A stretch of 6,684 nucleotides of DNA, from assembly GCA_012797825.1 (NCBI GenBank), contig JAAZOI010000300.1:1-6684 (forward strand), given 5' to 3'. The stretch is from Eubacteriaceae bacterium. GTDB lineage: Bacteria; Bacillota; Clostridia; Eubacteriales; UBA1433. A model generated the notes under the pieces. That model was not told the DNA's origin. It searched no databases and saw only the letters and a program-made list of their open reading frames with translations. Below are positions 1 to 6,304 of the stretch, piece by piece; the stretch's first letter is position 1; each line of letters begins with the position of its first letter. Position numbers and translations under genes: made by a program.

Positions 1-336
1 ATTATACTTTCCATAGGCATGGCAGTCGATGCGAATGTAATTATATTTGAGAGATTGAGAGAAGAGTTATGGCTGGGTAAAAGCGTACTGCTTTCTGTGA
101 AAGTAGGATTTAACAGGGCTATGACAACAATTGTTGACTCGAATATTACTACATTAATTGCGGGGCTTGCATTATTTGTAATAGGCACGGGAACAGTAAA
201 AGGATTCGCATTAACGCTTATGATAGGTATTTTAGTAAGTATGTTTACCGCGATTACTATTACTAAAAAATTGCTGCTGATAATGTATTCCACAAATATT
301 TTATCAGCGCCAAAATATTACGGGGCTAAGGGGTGA
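1..336 (+). CDS. secD: Protein translocase subunit SecD, C-terminal fragment (5' end outside window)
   Basis: SecD is a membrane subunit of the SecDF complex, which uses the proton gradient to help pull exported proteins out of the SecYEG channel. Only the last 111 residues are present; the frame is already open at base 1, so the first ATG at base 19 is an internal methionine and not the start. The fragment opens with the conserved SecD signature G-M-A-V-D-A-N (local residues 6-12), followed by the F-E-R-(L)-R-E-E-L stretch. Two hydrophobic segments follow (about local residues 48-64 and 68-88), with the family-typical G-T-G-x-V-x-G-F-A linker between them, then a short polar tail. These match the last membrane helices of SecD. 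The TGA stop lies at 334-336. SecF follows directly, as expected for organisms with separate SecD and SecF. Identification is firm; nothing is unusual in the visible part. Confidence 0.96.
   Translation: MILSIGMAVDANVIIFERLREELWLGKSVLLSVKVGFNRAMTTIVDSNITTLIAGLALFVIGTGTVKGFALTLMIGILVSMFTAITITKKLLLIMYSTNILSAPKYYGAKG
328..335 (+). promoter_or_regulatory. Shine-Dalgarno sequence that decides the secF start
   Basis: AAGGGGTG, close to the consensus AAGGAGGTG, lies at the very end of secD and overlaps its stop codon. Six bases separate it from the ATG at 342, an ideal distance. It overlaps the alternative GTG at 333 and so could not serve that codon. Its position inside the secD stop suggests that ribosomes finishing SecD reinitiate on SecF, giving coupled and balanced synthesis of the two partners. 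Confidence 0.7.
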
Positions 337-341
337 GCGAT

Positions 342-1235
342 ATGAAATTAAAAGTAATGAAACATGCAAAATTGTTTTTTATAATTTCATCTATAGTAAT
401 TCTTATCGGCTTGGGTTTCATATTTATAAAAGGTCTGAATTACGGTATTGATTTCAGAGGCGGCACAATTGTCAATATAGAACTAGGCAGACAATTTACG
501 ACCGATGAAATAAGGCAGATTACAGATAATTATGATAAAAGCGCGGATATAACATATTCCGGCGACAATAAAACGCAGGTAGTTATAAGCACCAAAGAAG
601 ACCTTTCGGATCAGCAAAGAAAGCAGATGTTTGAAGATTTTCAAGAAAAATATAATCTTGACGCTTCGGCTCTGATATCAATAGACAAAGTTAGCGCAAC
701 AATTGGTTCTGAAATGGCGGTTCAGTCGATGTGGGCTATAATAGCAGTTATTATAGGCATACTCATCTATGTAAGCATACGTTTTGAATTTTTATTCGGA
801 TTTACTGCTATTGTTTGTCTGTTCCATGATGTTATGATTGTTATAAGTGTTTATGCAATTGCGCAAATACAGGTAAATACTCCTTTCATAGCTGCAGTGC
901 TTACTATTTTGGGTTTTTCGATAAATGACACAATTGTTGTATTTGACAGGATAAGAGAGAACAGGAAAAAATACGGCAAGCATGACTATACTACTTTAGT
1001 AGATGACAGCGTAAGCCAGACAATAAGAAGAAGCATAAACACAACTGCTACGGTATTAATTGCAATTACTACATTATACATCTTAGGGGTTGCTGAAATC
1101 AGAGATTTTGCTCTGCCGTTAATAATTGGGTTTTTAGGCGGAACATATTCTTCTATTTGCATAGCAAGTCCGCTGTGGGCGATATTGCAGGAAAGATCAG
1201 ATAAAAAACGAAAACTGAAAACCGCAAGAAGATAA
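342..1235 (+). CDS. secF: Protein translocase subunit SecF
   Basis: SecF pairs with SecD in the cytoplasmic membrane to complete protein export using the proton motive force. From the ATG at 342 the product is 297 aa, normal for the family. Reading in order: a short basic N terminus; membrane helix 1 (about residues 12-31); the SecF signature G-I-D-F-R-G-G (35-41); an extracytoplasmic domain (about 45-125); then five more membrane helices between about 131 and 281. The conserved G-F-S-I-N-D-T motif is at 191-197, followed by F-D-R-I-R-E-N (201-207) and the S-Q-T-x-R-R-S-I-N-T segment (225-234). The tail is strongly basic, consistent with a cytoplasmic end. A GTG at 333 in the same frame would add three residues and overlap the secD stop by four bases (GTGA). 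I prefer ATG 342 because the Shine-Dalgarno sequence is correctly spaced for it. Product certain; start moderately certain. Confidence 0.95.
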   Translation: MKLKVMKHAKLFFIISSIVILIGLGFIFIKGLNYGIDFRGGTIVNIELGRQFTTDEIRQITDNYDKSADITYSGDNKTQVVISTKEDLSDQQRKQMFEDFQEKYNLDASALISIDKVSATIGSEMAVQSMWAIIAVIIGILIYVSIRFEFLFGFTAIVCLFHDVMIVISVYAIAQIQVNTPFIAAVLTILGFSINDTIVVFDRIRENRKKYGKHDYTTLVDDSVSQTIRRSINTTATVLIAITTLYILGVAEIRDFALPLIIGFLGGTYSSICIASPLWAILQERSDKKRKLKTARR

Positions 1236-1253
1236 AATAATAAAAGGATTAAA

Positions 1254-3656
1254 ATGCAAAAATATAATATTTGGGAATTAAGAACAAAAATATCCTCTGC
1301 TTACTTAGCAGAGGATATTGTAAAAGAACTCGATTTGGATATAAATATGATACATATTCTAAAAAGCAAGGAGCTTGGCACATTATCTGCAGTTAAAGAC
1401 TTTTTATATGCGGGATATGAAAGCTTGCTTGATCCTTTTTTATTTTCAGATATAAAAAGAGCTTTAAGAAGAATAGATACAGCGCTTAAAAATAATGAAG
1501 TTATATACATATACGGAGACTATGATGCCGACGGAATCATGGGAACGTGTATTTTATATAAAATACTTTCGTCCGCATCAAGCAATGTGCATGCCCTGCT
1601 CCCAAACAGATTTAAGCAAGGCTACGGGCTTAACTGTGAGATGATTGACAAATTAAAAGCCGCTGACACATCTCTTATAATAACGGTAGATAACGGCATT
1701 ACTGCCGTAGAAGAAATTGATTATGCAAGCATGCTTGGTATGGATGTTATAATTACTGACCATCACGAATGTAACGAAGAGCTACCAAGGGCTTACAGTA
1801 TACTAAATCCCAAAAAGCCTGATGAGGCTTACCCTTTCAGAGATCTTTGCGGCGCGGCGATTGCATTCAAATTAGCTCTGGCTATGATAGAGCAGAAAAT
1901 TGCTTCTTATGATATATGCGAATTAATAACATTTGCGATGATAGGCACTATAGCCGATATTGTGCCTCTAACCGGCGAAAACAGAATTATTGCATTGATC
2001 GGCTTAAACGAGATAAAGAAAACAAAAAATCTTGCGCTTATTGAGCTTATGGATGACGCTAATTTAAATCCGCATGAGATTACTTGCGCCGATATAGGTT
2101 TTAAAATTGCGCCCAGAATAAACGCTGCCGGCAGGATGACAGATGCTAACGAGACTATAAGAATGTTTTGCAGCAATGAGCGTAGTTTTGTTAAAAGCAA
2201 AGTAAGCGTTCTTTCCCAAATTAATAAATTCAGGCAAAATGAAGAAAAAAAAATATACGCCCAAGCGGCGGAAATAGTAGAACATGAAAACCCGGACAGC
2301 AGATACATATGGGTTTTAAGCAACGCTTCCTGGCATGAAGGCGTAATAGGTATTTCGGCAGGTAGGCTTGCGGAAGAATACAATAGGCCGTTTATTTTAA
2401 TATCCGAAAATGATAGCATCTGCAAAGGTTCGGCAAGAAGCATAGCGGGCTTTAATATATTTGAAGCTATTAAAAATTCGGAACATCTTCTTACGCGTTT
2501 CGGCGGTCACAGCGCTGCGGCGGGGTTTTCTATAAATAAAGAAAATATATCGGAATTTGAACGCCGTTTGAATGAATATGCATATAAAAACGGAATATCA
2601 AAACTTTTATACAATACAAAATATTATGATTATGAATCTGCAGACGGAATATTTACAGAAAAATTCATTTCAGATGTTGAACTGTTATCTCCTTTCGGAT
2701 ATAAAAATCCCAAACCGATAATTCGTTTAAACAACTGTAAAATATCAAACATAACGAAAAGAGGGCAGGATCAAAGCCATATTTCTTGCAGCGTCATAAA
2801 ACAAAATACGGCAGTAAGAAGCATTGCGTTTTGCCAGAAAGACGCTTTTGAAGACATAAGAGATAATGACTTAGCTGATATTTTACTTTACCCCAAAATA
2901 AATAATTTTAATAATATAAAAAATATTGAATATGAAATAAAAGACATATTTTTTTACGATAATTGTTATTCAGAATACGAAAAAGCCGCATACAGACATT
3001 TTATATATTTTTATGATAAGGCTAAATATTTTGCTTCAGAAAATAAAATATCGCAAAATACTTTAGAAGAAACATTATCAAGCTCTTCGGCGGGAGAGGT
3101 TATAACTGTATATTCTTACGAAATGTTAAAAAGAATATTAAGATTTTTGAGATATTCAAAAAGTGAAAAAGAATTCAGTGTATGCTTCAACCGCATCGAC
3201 GATTATAAAAAAGAAAAAAAATATATTCTCATATGTCCGCTAGATATCCCTTCCCCGTCAAACATTAAAGTTGCTGAAACAAATTGCTTTAATGCATACG
3301 AAGAAGACTTATATAAAAATGAAAATACGGTATTTTTAAACAATAAATATAAGACAGACAGCGTCGATGTAGGCAGAGAGCTGCTTGCCTATATATATGT
3401 AAGACTGGGCGATATAAGCGCGCTATGTGAAAATAAGCTCAGCCTGTTTATTGAGCATTTAAAAAAGAATGATAAATATGAATTTAATTATATAAATGTA
3501 AGACTGGCAATCGATATTTTTGTATCTATAGGTCTCGCAAATTACACTTATCACGATGATACTGATACAATTTTTATTGATAAAATAGTATGCAAAGAAA
3601 AAAAAGATATAAATAAAAGCCGAATAATGATAAAATTAAATGAAATAGCAAATTAA
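1254..3656 (+). CDS. recJ: Single-stranded-DNA-specific exonuclease RecJ, long Firmicutes type
   Basis: RecJ degrades single-stranded DNA 5' to 3' in recombination, mismatch and base-excision repair. The 800-aa product has the DHH phosphoesterase motifs in order: G-D-Y-D-A-D-G (88-94), V-D-N-G (145-148), D-H-H (169-171) and G-T-I-A-D-I-V (231-237), giving the expected metal-binding aspartates and histidines. The conserved P-R-I-N-A-A-G-R-M stretch is at 287-295. The DHHA1 half carries W-H-E-G-V-I-G-I (360-367) and the R-F-G-G-H motif (415-419). A probable OB-fold lies at about 455-565, and a poorly conserved Asn/Lys/Tyr/Ile-rich extension fills about 570-800. The length is far above the roughly 577 aa of the E. 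coli enzyme but close to Bacillus RecJ, which has a similar extra C-terminal domain. The start is supported by AAAAGGA at 1241-1247, six bases upstream of the ATG. A strong hairpin lies in codons 12-22. All catalytic motifs are intact. Confidence 0.96.
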   Translation: MQKYNIWELRTKISSAYLAEDIVKELDLDINMIHILKSKELGTLSAVKDFLYAGYESLLDPFLFSDIKRALRRIDTALKNNEVIYIYGDYDADGIMGTCILYKILSSASSNVHALLPNRFKQGYGLNCEMIDKLKAADTSLIITVDNGITAVEEIDYASMLGMDVIITDHHECNEELPRAYSILNPKKPDEAYPFRDLCGAAIAFKLALAMIEQKIASYDICELITFAMIGTIADIVPLTGENRIIALIGLNEIKKTKNLALIELMDDANLNPHEITCADIGFKIAPRINAAGRMTDANETIRMFCSNERSFVKSKVSVLSQINKFRQNEEKKIYAQAAEIVEHENPDSRYIWVLSNASWHEGVIGISAGRLAEEYNRPFILISENDSICKGSARSIAGFNIFEAIKNSEHLLTRFGGHSAAAGFSINKENISEFERRLNEYAYKNGISKLLYNTKYYDYESADGIFTEKFISDVELLSPFGYKNPKPIIRLNNCKISNITKRGQDQSHISCSVIKQNTAVRSIAFCQKDAFEDIRDNDLADILLYPKINNFNNIKNIEYEIKDIFFYDNCYSEYEKAAYRHFIYFYDKAKYFASENKISQNTLEETLSSSSAGEVITVYSYEMLKRILRFLRYSKSEKEFSVCFNRIDDYKKEKKYILICPLDIPSPSNIKVAETNCFNAYEEDLYKNENTVFLNNKYKTDSVDVGRELLAYIYVRLGDISALCENKLSLFIEHLKKNDKYEFNYINVRLAIDIFVSIGLANYTYHDDTDTIFIDKIVCKEKKDINKSRIMIKLNEIAN
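1289..1319. repeat. Perfect 13-bp inverted repeat (hairpin) inside the 5' end of recJ
   Basis: Bases 1289-1301 are exactly complementary to 1307-1319, leaving a 5-base loop (1302-1306). The core arms are ATATCCTCTGCT and AGCAGAGGATAT. The hairpin begins 35 bases after the A of the recJ start codon and encodes residues about 12-22 of RecJ. On the plus strand the bases that follow are A-rich with no T-run, so it is not a forward terminator. On the minus strand it is followed by TTTGTTCTT, which resembles an intrinsic terminator. The structure is seen directly; any function is inference. Confidence 0.75.
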
Positions 3657-3663
3657 GTATACT

Positions 3664-3672
3664 AAAGAGGAG
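3664..3672 (+). promoter_or_regulatory. Strong Shine-Dalgarno sequence for rel
   Basis: AAAGAGGAG lies four bases before the ATG at 3677, in the 20-base gap after recJ. It is the strongest ribosome-binding site in the window; those of recJ (AAAAGGA) and dtd (TAAGG) are weaker. It fixes the rel start and suggests that Rel is translated efficiently and independently of RecJ despite sharing its message. Confidence 0.8.
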
Positions 3673-3676
3673 AAAA

Positions 3677-5821
3677 ATGATTGATAAACTGCTTAATCAG
3701 GTAAGCACTTATCTGAATGAGCAAGATAGACAGCTTATAAAAAAAGCTTATGAGTTTGCAAAAGAAGCTCATCAAGGCCAGAAAAGAGAATCGGGTGAAG
3801 AATATCTTATACATCCCGTAGCGCTGGCTTACATTCTGGGGGATTTACAGTTTGACGCAGTATGCATTTCTGCGTCTCTTTTACATGATGTTATTGAAGA
3901 CACAAAATACACATATGACGATATAGCGCAGCAATTTGGTAAAGAAATTGCAGATATTGTTGACGGGCTTACAAAAATAAGCAAGCTCGAATTCCGCACA
4001 AAGCAGGAAGAACAAGCTGAAAATGTAAGAAAAATGCTTATAGCTATGGCAAAAGATATCCGCGTAATTTTTATAAAGCTTGCCGACAGGCTTCATAATA
4101 TGAGAACCATAAAATATCTGCCTGAAAACAGAAGAAAGCAAAAAGCGCAGGAGACGCTTGATATATACGCCCCTCTTGCTCACAGGCTTGGGATATTTAA
4201 GATAAAATGGGAACTTGAAGATATATCTTTTCGGTATTTAAATGAAGAAGCATATTACGATATAGTAAAGAAAGTAACGCAGAACAGAGCTCAAAGGGAA
4301 GCGCATATTAACCAGTTTATCGAAATGCTGAAATTAAAATTACAGGATTCTGGCATTGATTATAAAATTGAAGGCAGAGCTAAGCACTTTTACAGCATTT
4401 ACAGGAAGCTGCAAAGAGTAGCTAATTTTGATCAGATTTATGACCTGTTAGCGGTAAGAGTATTGGTAAGCGACATTCAGAGCTGTTATGCAATTTTGGG
4501 TATTGTGCATACGGCTTTTGCGCCTATTCCGGGCAAATTTAAAGATTATATTGCTATGCCGAAACCGAATATGTACCAATCGCTTCATACAACGGTTATG
4601 GGACCTACAGGTCCTATTGAGGTGCAGATAAGAACGTACGAGATGCATAGAGTAGCTGAATATGGTATCGCCGCCCACTGGAAATATAAAGAAGGCAGCA
4701 GGGCAAAACACGATTCTTTTGATGAAAAACTTGTTTGGCTGCGCCAGGTTATGGAATGGAATAACGAGGTTGACGATTCGGGAGTATTTTATGAGCTAAT
4801 AAAAGGCGATTTGTTTACAGACGAGGTATATGTATTTACGCCTCAGGGGGACGTTATAAATCTTCCGGCAGGTTCGTGCCCGATAGACTTTGCTTACAGA
4901 ATACACTCAGATATCGGAAATAAATGCGTCGGCGCGAAAATAAATAATAAAATTGTTCCCGTTTCTTATAAGCTCAAAAACGGCGATATTGTTGAAATTT
5001 TAACATCCGCTAATTCAAAAGGCCCCAGCAGGGACTGGCTTAATATAGTACAAAGCTCCAATACAAAAAATAAAATAAGAAACTGGTTTAAAAAAGTTGA
5101 GAGAGAGGAAAATATTCAAAGAGGAAAAGAAATATTGGAGCGTGAAATAAAACGCCTTGGTTTTACTTTAGACAAATTTTCAAACCAAAAATACTGGGAT
5201 TATGCAATAAGTAAATTTAATTATCCGAATATAACGGAAATGTATTCGGCGGTAGGGTTCGGGGGAATAAAAGCGGGACTGATTATAAGAAAAATAATGA
5301 CTGATTTTGCGGAAGATTTTCCCGCGAAAGAAATAGACATAGTCAAGAAAACGAAAAGCGGCAGCTTCAACTCTATGGAGAAAGCCATTAAAATAGGAGG
5401 CCATGCAAATATGGCTGTAAGAATGGCGAAATGCTGCAATCCGGTGCCGGGAGACGATGTAATAGGGTTTATAACAAGGGGCAGAGGCGTCACGGTGCAC
5501 AGAATAGACTGCGCGAACATCATTAATATTGATGAAGCAGACGATGAAAGATTAATAAATGTTGAATGGCAGATGGATGCAAACGCTTCGTTTTTTGCAA
5601 GAATTTTAGTTGAAGGCGTAGATAATACGGGAGCATTAAATGAGCTTGCAAGAATATTCGCGGACGAAAAAATAAATGTGCATGCGCTCAATGCAAAAAG
5701 CGGCGATGATAATATTGCATATTACGACATTAATATTGAAGTAAAAAGCAAAAAAGAATTAAGCGATTTAATAGCAAAAATTAAAAAGAAAAAAAATATT
5801 TTGAGAATAACCAGATTATAA
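3677..5821 (+). CDS. relA: Bifunctional (p)ppGpp synthetase/hydrolase Rel (RelA/SpoT family)
   Basis: Rel is the ribosome-associated stringent-response enzyme: it transfers pyrophosphate from ATP to GDP or GTP to make (p)ppGpp and also hydrolyses it. The 714-aa protein has the full long-RSH layout. The HD hydrolase domain (about 25-180) keeps R37, H46, H70-D71, E74-D75, D137 and N141, the residues known to bind manganese or act in hydrolysis, so it should be active. The synthetase domain (about 200-340) keeps R234, D256, K296, N298, Y300 and E315. A TGS domain (382-443), a helical region (about 444-560), a zinc-finger domain with C586-C587, H608 and C612, and an ACT domain (about 638-714) follow. 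The RXKD motif, which marks bifunctional enzymes, reads K-F-K-D (287-290), a conservative Arg to Lys change. The start follows a strong ribosome-binding site. A perfect internal AGGAGG lies before M579. In clostridia this is usually the only long RSH enzyme; that cannot be confirmed here. Confidence 0.97.
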   Translation: MIDKLLNQVSTYLNEQDRQLIKKAYEFAKEAHQGQKRESGEEYLIHPVALAYILGDLQFDAVCISASLLHDVIEDTKYTYDDIAQQFGKEIADIVDGLTKISKLEFRTKQEEQAENVRKMLIAMAKDIRVIFIKLADRLHNMRTIKYLPENRRKQKAQETLDIYAPLAHRLGIFKIKWELEDISFRYLNEEAYYDIVKKVTQNRAQREAHINQFIEMLKLKLQDSGIDYKIEGRAKHFYSIYRKLQRVANFDQIYDLLAVRVLVSDIQSCYAILGIVHTAFAPIPGKFKDYIAMPKPNMYQSLHTTVMGPTGPIEVQIRTYEMHRVAEYGIAAHWKYKEGSRAKHDSFDEKLVWLRQVMEWNNEVDDSGVFYELIKGDLFTDEVYVFTPQGDVINLPAGSCPIDFAYRIHSDIGNKCVGAKINNKIVPVSYKLKNGDIVEILTSANSKGPSRDWLNIVQSSNTKNKIRNWFKKVEREENIQRGKEILEREIKRLGFTLDKFSNQKYWDYAISKFNYPNITEMYSAVGFGGIKAGLIIRKIMTDFAEDFPAKEIDIVKKTKSGSFNSMEKAIKIGGHANMAVRMAKCCNPVPGDDVIGFITRGRGVTVHRIDCANIINIDEADDERLINVEWQMDANASFFARILVEGVDNTGALNELARIFADEKINVHALNAKSGDDNIAYYDINIEVKSKKELSDLIAKIKKKKNILRITRL

Positions 5822-5850
5822 ACATCTGTTTAAGATAAATAAGGTTCAAT

Positions 5851-6294
5851 ATGATAGCTGTTGTTCAAAGAGTTTTAAGTTCCCGCGTAACGGTGGATAA
5901 TAATACGGTTGGCGAAATAAAAAAAGGCCTGAACGTGCTTTTAGGGGTAGCTCAAGGCGATACTGAAAAAGACGCGCAGTATCTTGCGAAAAAGATATGC
6001 GATTTAAGAATTTTTGAAGATAATAACGGCAAGATGAACTTATCAGTTAAAAACATAGCAGGGCAGATGTTAATAATATCGCAGTTTACTCTGCTTGCGG
6101 ATACTAAAAAAGGAAACAGGCCGTCTTTTACGAATGCGGCGGAACCGAAGAAGGCGCAAAAGCTTTATGAAGAATCTATAAAATATGTAGGTCTGCATGG
6201 TATTTCTGCGCAGCAAGGTATTTTCGGCGCGAATATGCTCGTAGAGATATTTAATGACGGACCTGTAAGCATAATATTAGACAGCAGAATATGA
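5851..6294 (+). CDS. dtd: D-aminoacyl-tRNA deacylase Dtd
   Basis: Dtd is a cytoplasmic proofreading enzyme that cleaves D-amino acids (such as D-Tyr) and glycine from mischarged tRNA. At 147 aa it has exactly the usual family length. The N terminus M-I-A-V-V-Q-R-V is typical. The S-Q-F-T-L motif is at 77-81 and the cross-subunit Gly-cisPro motif reads N-D-G-P-V-S (135-140), with Ser where Thr is most common. The intervening G-N-R-P-S-F segment (88-93) is also conserved. The enzyme works as a dimer in which the Gly-Pro motif enters the partner's active site to exclude L-amino acids. It starts 29 bases after rel with a weak Shine-Dalgarno (TAAGG, 5840-5844). Its place directly after relA is conserved in many Firmicutes. 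No truncation or missing motif. Confidence 0.97.
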   Translation: MIAVVQRVLSSRVTVDNNTVGEIKKGLNVLLGVAQGDTEKDAQYLAKKICDLRIFEDNNGKMNLSVKNIAGQMLIISQFTLLADTKKGNRPSFTNAAEPKKAQKLYEESIKYVGLHGISAQQGIFGANMLVEIFNDGPVSIILDSRI

Positions 6295-6304
6295 GGTAAA
6301 AAAT

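Noticed and set aside
1301..1510. A 69-codon minus-strand frame whose stop falls in the recJ hairpin, next to the minus-strand T-rich tract
   Set aside because: The position beside a terminator-like hairpin is curious, but the frame lies opposite conserved recJ codons and its product resembles nothing known. Only the hairpin itself is kept as a finding.
1815..1830. A 6-bp hairpin (AAGCCT / AGGCTT) in recJ
   Set aside because: It is short, internal to a conserved coding segment, lacks a T-run, and is expected by chance.
1907..2443. A 178-codon open frame on the minus strand within recJ
   Set aside because: It lies wholly opposite the conserved RecJ catalytic motifs, and its Ser/Leu/Ile-rich product resembles no known family. 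It is what antisense reading of an AT-rich gene gives.
3664..3675. The rel ribosome-binding region matches exactly a 12-base site (AAAGAGGAGAAA) widely used in engineered constructs
   Set aside because: It is a near-consensus Shine-Dalgarno with A-rich flanks, natural in AT-rich Firmicutes. The surrounding genes and junctions show no sign of engineering.
3854..3876. A 7-bp inverted repeat (GACGCAG / CTGCGTC) in rel
   Set aside because: Several stems of this length are expected by chance in a window this size, and nothing else marks the site.
5221..5691. A 156-codon open frame on the minus strand within rel
   Set aside because: It is opposite the Rel helical, zinc-finger and ACT regions, with no recognisable domain.
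5822..5850. The 29-base rel-dtd gap as a possible site for a terminator or promoter
   Set aside because: It has no inverted repeat, T-run or convincing -35/-10 pair; it holds only a weak ribosome-binding site for dtd.
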